Shown: positions 1-12,110 of the stretch, piece by piece | How the letters are laid out: the number at the start of each line of letters is the position of its first letter | How positions within the stretch are numbered: the first letter of the stretch is position 1 | Assembly: GCF_932526225.1 (NCBI RefSeq) | Contig: NC_064037.1 | Coordinates: 14,149,703-14,213,702, forward strand | Length of the DNA stretch: 64,000 nt | Origin: Nematostella vectensis | Lineage: Eukaryota > Cnidaria > Anthozoa > Actiniaria > Edwardsiidae | Direction of reading: 5' to 3' | The notes under the pieces: model-generated | Seen by the model: the letters and a program-made list of their open reading frames with translations, nothing else | Told to the model about the DNA's origin: nothing | Databases searched by the model: none | Position numbers and translations under genes: made by a program

Positions 1-31
1 AAGAATCTTAAAGTATTTCTGTTATCGTCAG

Positions 32-3000
32 GTTGCGGACGCCATGGAAATCACCATGCTATCCATATTAGTGCCTTACGTCAAATGCGAGTGGGATTTG
101 TCCATAGTACAGGTTGCCATGATCACCACGGTGAGTTGCTATGGTTACTAGGTGAAGACGTCAGGTCACGTGTCGTTTGATGTTAATAGCCAATGAGAGC
201 TTGCGATACGTCACGTGCTGATTGGAAACAAGGGTGCATTTTTAGTTTTATGACAACAGACATAAAGATCTGACGTGCTTTTTCTCCAAGGTTGTGTTTA
301 TCATGTTCCTCGTTGGGTCCCCAACCCTGGGTTGGATGGGAGACAACTTCGGGAGAAAGCCGGTAAGAGAGCAATAGCACTTTGACACGCTAGGCAGAGA
401 GTTGCAGAAAGGGATGCGTGCAGGCAGGTAGGGTAAATACGAACACAAGCACCAGGCGAACACGCAGGAAGAACACGCGTGCAAACACGTAAGAAGGCAC
501 GCATGGCGGGAGCACAAGAAGGCAGGCACTCACACACGCAGGTACATACGCAGGAAGGACATGCGCGCAAACACGGACACACGCATGAAGGCATGCATGG
601 CGGGAGCACAAGAAGGCAGGCACGCACATACGCAGGTACATACACAGGAAGAGCACGCGCGCAAACACGCACGCACGCAAGAAGGCACGCATGGCGGGAT
701 CACAAGAAGGCGGGCACGCACATACGCAGAAACATACACAGGAAGAGCACGCGCGCAGGCACGCACGCACGCAAGAAGGCGCGCATGGCGGGAGCACATT
801 AAGGCAGGCACGCACACACGCAGGTACATACACAGGAAGGACACGCGCGCAAACACGGACGCACCCAAGAAGACACGCATGGCGGGAGCACAAGAAGGCA
901 GGCACGCACACACACAGGTACATACACAGGAAGAGCACGCACGCAAACACGTACGCACGCAAGAAGGCACGCATGTCGGGAGCACAATGAGGCCGGGGTG
1001 CACACAAGCAAGCAAACATGCCGGAAGAGCCCGCATTCACGCACGCAGATAGGCATGCAAGCCTGCGGATAGACATGTAAGCACCCGCACGTATGTCACA
1101 CACGCAGACATATGCACGCACAGAAGGCACGTAGGGCGGTAACACACGCAGGCATGCACGCACACAAGGCACGTAGGGCGGTAACACACGCAGACATGCA
1201 CGCACACAAGGCACGTAGGGCGGTAACACACGCAGACATGCACGCACAGAAGGCACGTAGGGCGGTAACACACGCAGACATGCACGCACGCAAGGCACGT
1301 AGGGCGGTAACACACACAGACATATGCACGCACACAATGCACGTAGGGCGGTAACACACGCAGACATGCACGCACAGAAGGCACGTAGGGCGGTAACACA
1401 CGCAGACATGCACGCACAGAAGGCACGTAGGGCGGTAACACACGCAGACATGCACGCACACAAGGCACGTAGGGCGGTAACACACGCAGACATGCACGCA
1501 CAGAAGGCACGTAATGCGGACACACACAGACATATAATCGACACAAGGCACGTAGGGCGGTAACACACGCAGACATGCACGCACAGAAGGCACGTAATGC
1601 GGACACACACAGACATATAATCGACACAAGGCACGTAGGGCGGTAACACACGCAGACATGCACGCACAGAAGGCACGTAGGGCGGTAACACACGCAGACA
1701 TGCACGCACACAAGGCACGTAGGGCGGTAACACACGCAGACATGCACGCACAGAAGGCACGTAGGGCGGTAACACACGCAGACATGCACGCACAGAAGGC
1801 ACGTAGGGCGGTAACACACGCAGACATGCACGCACAGAAGGCACGTAGGGCGGTAACACACGCAGACATGCGCGCACACAAGGCACGTAGGGCGGTAACA
1901 CACGCAGACATGCACGCACACAAGGCACGTAGGCGGTAACACACGCAGACATGCACGCACGCAAGGCACGTAGGCGGTAACACACGCAGACATGCACGCA
2001 CGCAAGGCACGTAGGGCGGTAACACACACAGACATATGCACGCACACAATGCACGTAGGCGGTAACACACGCAGACATGCACGCACACAAGGCACGTAGG
2101 GCGGGTACACACGCAAACATGCACGCACGCAAGGCACGTAGGGCGGGTACACACGCAGACATGCACGCACACAAGGCACGTAAGCGGTAACACACGCAGA
2201 CATGCACGCACGCAAGGCACGTAGGGCGGTAACACACGCAGACATGCACGCACACAATGCAAGTGGACACCTGAATGTTTGCAGCTCTTGTACAAGTGTT
2301 AAAAAATAATGTGTTTCCAGATGTTAATAGTGAGTAGTGTGGCCGTGGCGTACGCTGGTCTTCTGAGTGCGTTCTCACCTTCATATCCCTGGTTACTGTT
2401 CTTGAGAGGGATCGTCGGCTTTGGACTTGGGGGTATCGGACTGAAGTAAGGATTACAAAATAAAGAGGAAACAAACAAACATTTGCAGCAATTCTCACAT
2501 TAAACACTCTAATTCAGGCGTAATAACCCAAATAACTACCGTAATTGCTCGATCGTCGGCTTTGGACTTGGGGGCAAATGTTTAAAGTAAGGAAAACAAA
2601 TTCAACCACTAGCATATGAAAATGATGTCCTTTTTGTAGAATAAAACATTAGACAAAATGAGACCATTTCCTTTACATTTTAATTTTTTTCTTTTATAGC
2701 GCTGCTTTGCTAGTTGAATATTCTCCTATCAAGCATCGAGGAGCAACTGTTATGTCTCTAGGGGTAAAAACGTTTAAGGATTCACATGTGCTCATTTGTC
2801 GGGCTGGTTTATTGTGAATATGTATATTCGGCATCGGCCCACCTTTCCAAAATCTGACGCCATTCGATATATATTTTTTGGTGTCGTACCCGATTGTACT
2901 TTCTATATCGATGGGGGGGGGGGGGGGGGGTCAGTCGTAGAGATCATATGGAAAAAGCATAATATTTGAAGATTTCTTTGTAAGAAATAACTAACTTGGT

Positions 3001-6000
3001 TGTCAGGGAGGGGGGGGGGGGGTGTAATTTCGCCTTGAGGGCGTTCAACTCGGCACAATTGATAACACACAAACTGGCGGGTTAGCCAGTTTCTGTAATG
3101 GAAATTCCGTCACACAACTTGCGACGCCGATACCACTACATTTGTCATGTGTTTCGTTTGTTTCCTTTGCATAGGTTGCCTGGGCGATAGGCTCCTTCAT
3201 GACGTCATTGGTTGGAATGGTGTTCGTGCCGTGGCTGGGATGGCGGTCATTCGTCGTTGCCATCACCTTTCCGCTAGTCGTATTTCTCATTCTTAGTAAG
3301 GTAACGAACCTTTCATTTTTAGAAATCCATGAAGAATGTCCATGAGGAATGTCTATCAACCACTCCTTTGTTCTTGTTTATATAATTGAAGATAAAATGG
3401 CTTTTTCGCAAGGAAACTTCAAAATAACAATCTACGAATGAAGTCTGATATGTTGTTGACGATATTTGATTAAAAAAAATCTTGCTCACCCGCTTGAATT
3501 AGCCGAGGGTAATGGATTCTTTTTGTGTGACTCAGCATTTAGCGGGAGCATAAAATCGCGGCGTGGATTGACTTTCTTTTTAATAAAATTATAGAGATAC
3601 AAATGCTTTTATGCTTATCACTAGACTCGAGACTATTTCTATTTATAAAATTTACTCGTTTTGATAGTTTCAAATAAGCAAAAAAGCGTGTTCCACCCAA
3701 AGTGGTTTACTCTAAGTGGTCTACTTTCGCTTTGAGCATTTGCAAATGGGAAGACTTGAGTGTAGTTGAATTATTTTTCTTTTCCAGTGGATGCAAGAGT
3801 CCAGTCACTTTCTCATTGCTTCCGGCGAGAAAGAAGAAGCGCATAAAGTTCTACAAGAGATGGCGCGAATACAAAAAGCTGAGCTACCAATTGGCGAGCT
3901 GCAAGGACTTTCACATGAAGTAAGCCACTTTTCTTATCTAAACTCGCCTAGCGTGCCGTAGGCTTTACAAGCACGTATCCTGGAATGGCTCGAAAGGGGT
4001 GTTGGGGGGTGGGACCTTCATACCTGTCAACTCTCCCGCATTAGGCGGGAGTCTCAAGATTTTGGACCCCTTCTCCCGCACTAAGCACCAAATCTCCCGA
4101 TTTTTTAACGCTTCCGAAAAATTATTCTATAGAAAATCGTCATTTTGCCTATTTTCTATTAAAATATTTAAAACAATAATTCCATTGCGTAGCGCAATTT
4201 TGATTTGTTCGTGAGAGCTTTCAATACGGCAAACGCCTGCCAGATAAAACCTACCCCTCCTCCCAAAAAAAGAATATACCCCACCCCTCCCCCAAAGAAT
4301 TCTCAAGCCTTGAGATTTTTGGAGGTTGACAGGTAGGGACCTTTTATAAGACGGAGTACAACCCAAGAAAAAAAGGGAGGACCAGAGTTCGTCAGGCTAT
4401 TTAAAACTCAAGCATCAATCAATCTTGTTTCGAAAGCTCGGTTTTCTTGCTCGCTCGGCCAATCCCTTTTATAAGGACAGTACATACAATATTAGAAAGT
4501 CCGCTTAAATTCTTTTCTGTCGCCCTAGAACTGTGTACGCCGATAATTTTCTAGTAAACTTGCAGAATGTCGTGTTTACAGCGATTTTGCAGGTCGCCTT
4601 TTTTAAGAGGCCCAGGCCCTGGCGCTTTTAGAACTTCACAGGTTTCCCGCACACTATCCCCAGGCTCTTTTAGACCATGATGTGAAAAGTCTGAAATATA
4701 GCGGTGATTCTTTGATAGTAAATCTTCATGTCGGTCAAGGGGCACCTCTGTGCCGACCCGTCCTATGCGCCTGTGGATATAAATGACATGTGTGTTATGT
4801 AATATGTTTCAGGTTGCACTAGGAAGGGTAGGCGACCTATTAACTCCCGAATACCGATTGACGACACTGTTGTTAGGCTTCTCGTGGTATGTTTCATCAA
4901 ATCAAGGGAAAGGGTGGGAGGGAGGGGGGGGGGCTGAAACACTTATTCTTTATATACTTATTCAATCATAACTATGATGCAACAGTTTATTCAATCATAA
5001 CTATGATGCAACAGTTTAGCTTTATTCAAGGATGTGTGGATATAAAGTCACATGTTTCGTCTGTTCAGGCATAGCCAGTAGAGTAACTATGGTTCAGAGG
5101 GTATCGTGTTTGCATATACATAACGCGAGTGCGACGTTGTTCGCGGCTCTATGGTTGGCAAACTAGCGAGCGCTCAGGATTTAAGCGGTAAAATAACAAA
5201 CAAAAAACAACTTATTTAGCGCTTACAAAAAGCTAGAAAGTTTTTTTTGTCAGAAAGGGGTTGTTTTCACAAATATTTTTGTGTTTAGTTTTCCTTGAAT
5301 TTTCCACCCAAAAGTCACGTGAACGCTTAGCGCAACTCTATGCTTAAATGCTTTTTCATGTCCAAGTCGAGGCGCTTATACGAGGGAGGCGCTTATTTTG
5401 ACATCAGTTTTATCTCTAGAAGATAAGAGAGCTTTTTTACAACGAGGGAATAAAAATACTCTCAGAAACTTAATAGAACAAGCTTACAACACAACGATAA
5501 ATATTCTGGTGGTTAGTACTGTCAACTTTGGTACTTTCGTTTAATCGAACAGCACCTCGTCTTTAGAGTCTATAAAATGCAACGCATGCAATGCTTCCCT
5601 AAGGCGCTTATTCTGGCAAAAGTTAAAGCCAGGCTTCTCTTCCAGGTTCTTCGTCATTGCTAGTTACTATGGCTTGGTACTTCTCACTACACAGATCATG
5701 ACGAGCGGCTCGCATTGCCCAGGTAGTGTCAAGTTTAAGACGAAGCTATACACAATGTAGGATCAAGGAGGTTAAGAAAATCAGTTGCCTGTTATGGCCG
5801 ATGCTAAACGGCAAGGGCGTAGCCAGGGCTGGCCTAGGTCCCTCATATTCGGTCCAAAAAAGCTAGCAGGGGGTGGGGCACTGGGGGCATGTGTCCCCCT
5901 CCAATATTGAAAAAAACCCCACACTATTAGGGGTGTGGCTCTGCCCCCCCCCCCCCCCAAATATTTTCTTATTGTTTCTGTATTGCGCCCCCTCCCAAGT

Positions 6001-9000
6001 CCCACGCGGAATAAACATGGTTCAGCTCACTAAGGGAGTGTTTCTTAATACACCTAGGGGGGGGGAGGAGGGGGGGGGGGGGAGGAGTGAAGATTTTTAC
6101 TCAAGACACCGTATAATCGTAAAATTTCAGAGCCCCCCTTTCATTGTAAAATTTTGTTTTTCGTTTGCCCCCCCCCCCCCTTATAGAACCTTAATATTTT
6201 CTTTCTTTATCCCTATATATCCCTTATACCTATTTTTTCGGAGCCCCCCTCAATATCTTTCCTCCCCCCCTCGGTGTATTTAATGTACACTCCTTAAACT
6301 GATATCAATTACATAGTATAAAACGATTGAGTATATATATTTTGATAAACTTGTTGCCTAGCGCTCGTCCGTCAGGATACCTGTGCTTGTAGATTGCTTT
6401 CGACAAACGATTTCACGACGTTGCTCTGGACAACATCGGCAGAGCTACCTGGTAAGGATGTAAGATTGGTCTCTAAAGCTTTATACGCCCTCTGTATAAT
6501 TAACCCCGACTACGTTGATGATGAGGCACTCGCGTTCTCCGGTCTTGAATCCTTGTCTGATTGTCGTTCTATGGCGTGCCATAAATTAATCAGCATGGCC
6601 CGTGACGGTTTCCTCTAGCCTTGTCGCCAGGGTCTTCTGGGTAATTTTCAATATGGCATCTTGCTTCGTCAGCCATATTGAAAATTACCCAGAAGACCCT
6701 GGGAACGAGGTTGCCGCGGCACACGAGTGTCTCATAAACGTTTTGATGCCCCAATGGTATCAACCATTACAAGATTACAATAATGTCACGCACACATGAC
6801 GTAAAGAGGGATCAAGGCATTGTCACCACACGTGTAGTAAGAAGGATCACGGTAATTTCACGCACACGTTCCATAAGGAGGATCACGGTAATGTCACGCA
6901 CCGGTTTTGTTACATATACAGATCTGTTACATACACATTTGTGTAAATATGTTCAGTGTACTTCTGACCCTCCTGAGATTTATTGTATACTACATAAAAA
7001 GCTGATTATCATTATTTTATTATCTGTCTGTCTGTCTGGTCTGCCCTGATATTATTATATCTTCAGCCATGATTCTGACGCTGGCTATGGCTGACAAAGT
7101 AGGACGAAAAACGCTGTTGACGACTTACTTTGTTATCGCTTCCATTTGCTATTGTTTTCTGTTCATCTGTGCTGGAAGGTAGGCTAACAGGGATGGCATG
7201 TACTACACCCTACTACAATCATCTTCGCTATAACCGTGATTATCCTCTCCCATTCTTATTTTCATCTTCTCTCCCCCCTCATTTTCCTCTTTTCTCCCCC
7301 CTGATCCTCTCCCCCTCCTCATTTTCATCTTCTCTCCCCCCTCATTTTCCTCTTTTCTCCCCCCTGATCCTCTCCCCCTCCTCATTTTCATCTTCTCTCC
7401 CCCTCCTCATTTTTCTCTTTTCTCCCCCCTGATCCTCTCCCCCTCCTCTTTTTCCATTTCTCTCCCCCTCCTATTTTTCCTCTTCTCTTCCCCTCCTTTT
7501 TTTCCTTTTCTCTTCCCCCTGATCCTCTCCCCCTCCTCTTTTTCCATTTCTCTCCCCCTCCTATTTTTCCTCTTCTCTTCCCCTCCTATTTTTTCTCTTC
7601 TCTTCCCCCTGATCCTCTCCCCCTCCTCTTTTTCCTCTTCTCTCCCCCTCCTTTTTTTCCATTTATCTCCCCCTCCTATTTTTCCTCTTCCCTTCCCCCT
7701 GATCCTCTCCCCCTCCTCTTTTTCCTCTTCTCTTCCTCCTGACTTCTTGTTCCTTCTCTTTCTCTTCCTCCTCTCACCTCACTTCTAACATCTTAACCAA
7801 CCCCTCTTTCTTGTCCTTCCTCCTCTTCTCTTTTTCTCGATCTCTCTACCCTCGTCTCCTTTTTCTGTTCCTTTTCCCATTTTTATCTCTACCACCCCTT
7901 CCTATCTTTTTTCTCTACCTCCTTCGCTACCTCTTTATTTCCATCCCCTTCCTTCTACACCTCTTTCTCTTTAATCTTTACGACCACTTTCTTTTTCTGT
8001 TCCCTTCTTCATCCTTCTCTTCCTTTTCCACCACCTCTTTTTTTCCTCTTCCCCTTTCTTCCCTCTTCCTTCTCCACCTTCTTCTTTTTTACCCCGTTCA
8101 ACTTCTCTAACCCTTGCTCATCCTCCTCTACCTTCCCTCTTCCTCCTTACTACTTCTTTCTTTTTCTCTTCCCCTTCTACTTCCCTTTCTCTATCTCTTC
8201 CTTACCATCATCTTCCTTCTTAAACCCCACTCCCTTCCACCTTTACCATCTCTTTCTTTCCTTCCCCCACCTCCCTTTTTTCATCCTTACTCAAGATTCA
8301 TTTAAAAAGTCCTTTTATCTGTTACAAATTAATATTCAGTTCGGTTACAGTTTCATAACATTTTATGTTTTATGTAATTGTACCTGCAATTTTTATTACT
8401 ACGCTTTGTTTGGGTTATTTGTCTTCTAATATAGAATAATATTAATACACATTTGATCATATTTAAAGAACATCCATTGCGCAATATAATTGCAATTAGC
8501 CTATTTCACTTCCTTTCTCCCTTCTTCAGCTAACCTACTCTTTTTGTATAGTAGAGTTTTCCTGGCGTTCAACTTGTTTATTATTCGTGGCCTTCTATTG
8601 GCAGGCAATGAAGTTCTTATCTGTTATACGAGCGAGGTTGGTATTCTTGGACTTGTCAGCCACACTTTTTTTCACTTAAAATTGGAAGGCACAATGCGTT
8701 AAAATCTCGAAATATCCATCTAAATACAAAGTTTGATACTTTAACTACCAAATTAAATCAAACATATCACATTAGCTTCCGCAAGTCAGCCGAAATGGAT
8801 GCTTTTTTTTCACAAATAGCAATGACCTATACAAACTAACGGTCGAAAATTAAGAACAAATCAAAAGTGTCGCTCTCTTACGGATTTGCATCTCGCCCTC
8901 TGTCTCTACAGCCTGCTTTCTTTTAACATTACAGATCTACCCAACTGCTTTCCGTGCTACTGGTTTAGGGCTCATGAACGGGATTGGCCGTATAGGGGGA

Positions 9001-9999
9001 GTCATCGCACCCTTAATCTCACAGGTTGGTAAATGTGCTGCATGTTTCACGCTAGTTTGAGCTTAGACTCTGGCCAGGATGACTGCGTAAGGGGCTAAGG
9101 CCTCGCTTGCAACAAACCGTTCTGATTTGGTTAAGGTTTCTACATAAGGCGGTTCCACAGTAAACGTTGGGTCGAGCTTTTCATTAATTTCGTGCGCAAT
9201 AAACGGCGAGCTAACGTGGCGGTATCCGCCAACCCTTTCTAGAGCGGCACGATGATAACACGACACAGAATCACAAGCGCAAGAAAATCAAGCAAGTTGT
9301 GTTCTCTTGCGTTTCCCCTTTGCGCTTGCGTTCCAGTGAGAATTGGAAAACTACGTACGATGCGTTTGCTCTTAAGCCCGGTGCACACGGTGAGGAAAAT
9401 TTCACGTGTGCACTTTGCTAACTGCCTCGCGAGGCCAAAAACTCACAATACGTCGATCGAGCGAAATTACGTCTTGCGAGCAACTGAGGCAAAAAAAGCT
9501 CACCTGTTGAGGTGATCTTTGGGCTCGCAAGGCAGTGAGCAAAGTTAATGCGTGGAATTTTCCTCACCGTGTGCGCGGAGCTTTACGTCCAAGTGAGAAC
9601 CATCCTTTAAAGGAATCTTTAAATACTATGCGGCTTTTTCCATATTATAACTGCCCCCCCCCCTTCCCCCTCAGTCAATCCTGTGTACGCGCCTGATTAA
9701 GACCCCGGTTTGGAGTCTCAGTGGAAAGTACTATGGCCTAGTTTTAATGCCGTTCTTTTTATGTGCCGTTGCAAATGTAGATGCATTCAATGAAGATGAA
9801 ACAATCAACTGTCATTTGCCTATGTATTTGCATTTGGAACGGTACTGAAAAAAATCCGGCGTCTATGTCTCTTTATTCCTATTAGGTTTTAGCGGACAGT
9901 TCAATGAATGCAGCCATTGGTGTACTATTATTATTCACCGCCTTGTGTACCGTGACTTGCTACTTCCTACCGATAGAAACCAGACAGCGAGAGCTACAG
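32..9999 (+). CDS. SVOP-like: SVOP-like major facilitator transporter, 5' partial (13 exons)
   Basis: Exons read at 32-130, 291-362, 2321-2445, 2700-2763, 3175-3300, 3788-3919, 4813-4886, 5646-5722, 6362-6451, 7067-7178, 8555-8636, 8935-9024 and 9886-9999; all junctions are GT-AG, phases join without a break, and the total is exactly 419 codons. The translation follows synaptic vesicle 2-related protein (SVOP) along its length: opening DAMEITMLSIL in TM1, the loop 2-3 MFS motif GWMGDNFGRKP, WMQES after TM6, YYGLVLLTTQ in TM7, a cysteine pair (TCACR) before DFTTLLWTT, the loop 8-9 motif ADKVGRKT, YPTAFRATGLG, and the closing FLPIETRQRELQ. This is a 12-TM membrane carrier; SVOP's own substrate is unsettled, so none is claimed. 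The N-terminal exon(s) lie left of the window. The terminal exon is uncertain: a short one at 11094-11111 (five codons then TAG) is phase-compatible, and reading through the last donor would add 48 residues to 10143. Confidence 0.9.
415..1012. repeat. 94-bp minisatellite, about 6 copies
   Basis: The phrase GCATGGCGGGAGCAC and its variants start at 501, 595, 689, 783, 877 and 971, so the period is exactly 94 bp. It sits inside the SVOP-like intron between exons 291-362 and 2321-2445. Long frames on both strands run through it because the GC-rich, CA-rich unit lacks stops; these are not genes. Unit-to-unit differences are scattered single substitutions. Confidence 0.93.
1085..2262. repeat. 42-bp minisatellite, about 28 copies
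   Basis: Tandem array of a 42-bp unit containing GCACGTAGGGCGGTAACACA followed by CGCAGACATGCACGCAC. The period is a multiple of three, so a 14-residue peptide repeats and gives a 705-residue open frame on the minus strand that is an artefact. A variant pair of units (GTAATGCGGACACACACAGA) occurs at about 1511 and 1592, marking an internal duplication. The array follows the 94-bp array in the same SVOP-like intron after a gap of about 75 bp and shares CA/CG-rich composition with it. Confidence 0.95.
2905..3575 (+). mobile_element. Degenerate copy of the CCAGGCGCGT dispersed element
   Basis: Poly-G at 2914-2931 and 3008-3021, the stretch near 2932-2995 and the block 3350-3565 (CTACGAATGAAGTCTGATAT, then GAATTAGCCGA, then AGCGGGAGCATAAAAT) resemble the interior of the element described at 11454-12110. 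Related blocks are at 28846-29065 and 47880-48125. The exon at 3175-3300 lies between the parts, so at least two separate remnants may be involved. Confidence 0.5.
4019..4335 (+). mobile_element. hAT-like MITE, copy 1 (317 bp), 8-bp target duplication
   Basis: The element begins CATACCTGTCAAC and ends GTTGACAGGTA, short inverted termini. It is flanked by GGGACCTT at 4011-4018 and again at 4336-4343, an 8-bp target-site duplication as made by hAT-superfamily transposases. No coding capacity is seen, so it is non-autonomous. It lies in an SVOP-like intron. A second copy in reverse orientation is at 23973-24327. Confidence 0.85.
4959..5019. repeat. 30-bp unit in two tandem copies
   Basis: TTCAATCATAACTATGATGC and its surroundings are repeated back to back in an SVOP-like intron; the two copies look identical. 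Confidence 0.8.
5812..6012 (+). mobile_element. CCGTAGCAGG-family inverted-repeat element (diverged copy)
   Basis: Shares GGTGGGGCACTGGGGGCA, a central AATATT block and TTTCTGTATTG with the cleaner copy at 51388-51561. Its C-run at 5945-5959 is typical of the family. No open frame of interest is present. It lies in the SVOP-like intron between exons 5646-5722 and 6362-6451, followed by further G/C homopolymer runs to about 6290. Confidence 0.6.
6627..6703. repeat. Near-perfect palindrome, about 31-bp arms
   Basis: The left arm starts CCAGGGTCTTCTGGG and the right arm ends CCCAGAAGACCCTGG, with only a short TTGCTTCGTCA-type loop. It would form a strong hairpin in the SVOP-like intron upstream of exon 7067-7178. 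Confidence 0.85.
6783..6905. repeat. About 38-bp tandem repeat, three diverged copies
   Basis: Recurring GTCACGCACAC and GGATCACGGTAAT phrases spaced about 38 bp apart; the spacing varies by a few bases. Confidence 0.6.
7220..8290. repeat. 1-kb polypyrimidine tract with imperfect repeats
   Basis: Almost pure C/T on the plus strand for about 1 kb. Within 7240-7735 a pattern of CTGATCCTCTCCCCCTCCTC recurs about every 60-110 bp. Open frames here encode only Leu/Ser/Phe/Pro low complexity and are not genes. It sits in the SVOP-like intron between 7178 and 8555. Confidence 0.9.
9374..9585. mobile_element. Foldback/MITE with about 65-bp inverted arms
   Basis: Starts AAGCCCGGTGCACACGGTGAGG and ends with its near reverse complement CCTCACCGTGTGCGCGGAGC; inner sequences (TTTGCTAACTGCCTCGCGAG against CTCGCAAGGCAGTGAGCAAA) also pair. 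Non-coding insertion in an SVOP-like intron. Confidence 0.8.
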
Positions 10000-10616
10000 G
10001 TAAGGGGCACAAACGAGGTGTGGCGCGTGTGTGTAGGGGGGAGAGATTTCCTTGTGTCTATCAATAGTAACCAGGTATTTTGCACAAACCGTACACGGCA
10101 TGGCATACCACGGCATGTCCATAGCAGGGAAAGTGGCACTTAGGAACTGTGCCCGAAATATTTCTAAAATTTACACAATTTCCCAACCCTCTCCTCAACC
10201 TAGCTTATATGTTTTTCGGCGGTTATTCTGCCTTCAATCACATCTTGATACCGTTGTTGGGGATTTTGTCAAGATAATTTGGAGTTCTTAGATGCCTGTG
10301 GTTTAGGCTAGAGAACTCTGGCCGAGTTTTGGGCTTATTACAGGCAATCAGGAAAATCCACATTTGATTGTTGACATCACCGTTTTCTGGCAAAAAATAA
10401 ACTTTTTCTTGCCCCCCACCCCTCCCCCCACTTTCTCTTTCGATGTCCGTATTAGGCCCTGTTTTATAAAAAAATGTATATGATTAAAAAAAGGACACAA
10501 ACTAATTCATCTCCTTCTATATCTTTTATAAAATTGTGCTCACGCTATACCCCTTTAAGAAATCAGTCACTCTGTTATAAGCCAGATACTCCCATACAAC
10601 AGTCGTTTGATGTCGT

Positions 10617-10804
10617 GAACCGGCTTTGCGACTATGCGTGTAGTCCACATGTAAGCATGGGTAACATCACTGAAGCGCTGGCTGCATATATTGGCCACCG
10701 CTACACCGCGTCTAGTCTGAAGCGGTGGCTAATACATGCAGCTAGGCGCTTCAGTGATTTTTACCCATCGTTGGGGGCTTGTCGCAAAGTCGCGAAGCCG
10801 GTTG
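10617..10804. mobile_element. Foldback element, about 85-bp arms
   Basis: GAACCGGCTTTGCGACT opens the left arm and AGTCGCGAAGCCGGTT closes the right one; near the centre ATCACTGAAGCGC pairs with GCGCTTCAGTGAT and GGCCACCGCT with AGCGGTGGCT. The loop is about 18 bp. The 121-residue frame across it is explained by this structure and is not called as a gene. Confidence 0.82.
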
Positions 10805-11453
10805 ACCACTACCTTTTGTCAAAAAATTGTATAGAGTGAGGACCACTGAGGTAGTTGAAATAAAACACGGTTGGCTAGTAGAGTGACTAACACTTTTCTA
10901 TTGTATTATTGATTCAAGGATGAATGACTAATCATCTAAAACTCATGCTGGTATTCACAAGACTCGAAATTCTTCAAGGCACGTAGCACAGACACAAAGA
11001 CATGTATTTGGAGCTATAAAATACCAATATAATTGCTCATTCCAGCGATTAATAAAATATAAAAAAAAAAACTGTTTGAAAATCTGTTTTTAGGTCAGGC
11101 ATCAGCTTTAGATCAGGGATCAAAATAATGTGATGGGAAATTGATGGTTTTCAAAATATTGGGATCACAGCAAGTTTCGGGATCCAATAGGATTTATTAG
11201 GGTCACGACCTCATTCAACTTTGACATCACAGGGGCTGAAACGGGAAGGGGCAGGTAGGAAAAGGGGGCGAGTGGTTTATCTTTTAGGGTAAAACACTAT
11301 TCCAGCAGCTATCCCTTATGAAGTCTCAGCCTGCCTGATGATTCTATCCAATAACGACTAGACGAGACTAGATTTTCAGCACTAAAAAGTAGCCGGAAAA
11401 TAGATGTGTCAACAGTTTACTTCCGACAAGAGACAAACGAATCTATTAGAATG

Positions 11454-12110
11454 CCAGGCGCGTTCACAGGGCGGTGCGCAGGGTGCGCGCGCACCCTTCC
11501 GCGCACTCCCCCCCCACTTGGGCGCCCAAAAAGTGGTTTATTTCTTGTTAACAAATGTCGATCACCCACTACTTTGTTTATCATTGAAAATACAGCGGTT
11601 TATTCGCAAGGGAAATTCAGAATATAAATCTACGAGTGAAGTCTGATATATGTCATTGACAATATTTGATTGAAAATATATTGGTTACTTGTTTGAATTA
11701 GACGATGGTTAAATGGATGCTTGTGTGACTCGCTATTGAGCGGGAGCACAACACGGCGACGTGATTGGCCTCCTTTAAAGCCGCATTATCACCAGCTTAC
11801 CTCCGGAGGTCCGACGGAAACCTCAACCGTCAAAAGAATCTATTAGAATCCGAGATATTAAACAGGCCATCCGCTCTAAATTATCAGTCACATTCTCAAA
11901 GAAACTTCCAATAGACACACTGCTTTCAATATTTTGAAATATTTTTCGCGTTTTCCGTTAAAAACCATCGGAGATTGTTAAGTAAACGACCGGAAGTAAA
12001 CTGGTGATAATGCGGCTTTAAGGAAGCTTCAAATACTATGCTTTCTTTAATATGATACCTATGACTGCACACATCCCCCCCCCCTCAGCCAATCCTGTGT
12101 ACGCGCCTGG
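11454..12110 (+). mobile_element. Inverted-repeat element with CCAGGCGCGT ends
   Basis: Starts CCAGGCGCGTTCACAGG and ends CCTGTGTACGCGCCTGG, so the termini are inverted repeats of about 17 bp. Inside are GGTGCGCGCGCACCC, the CTACGAGTGAAGTCTGATAT block and C-runs. It has no transposase frame. It carries a second TTAA MITE (11775-12021). Other pieces or copies are at 2905-3575, 9600-9695, 28846-29065, 36370-36412, 38027-38217 and 47880-48125. Confidence 0.7.
11775..12021 (-). mobile_element. TTAA-flanked MITE, inner copy (247 bp)
   Basis: Bounded by TTAAAGCCGCATTATCACC and its inverse GGTGATAATGCGGCTTTAA; long terminal inverted repeats include TTACTTCCGG/CCGGAAGTAA. The TTAA (or TA) at both ends suggests the target duplication. 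It is the reverse-orientation partner of 50969-51222. Confidence 0.82.

Noticed and set aside
1085..2262. CRISPR array
   Set aside because: Units are contiguous with no unique spacers and the setting is an animal intron.
390..2507. 705-residue minus-strand open frame rich in Cys/Val/Arg
   Set aside because: It reads through the 94-bp and 42-bp tandem arrays and overlaps an SVOP-like exon on the other strand; the peptide repeats with the DNA period.
10474..10839. 121-residue frame as an extra gene or SVOP tail
   Set aside because: It spans a foldback element and has no family resemblance or splice support.
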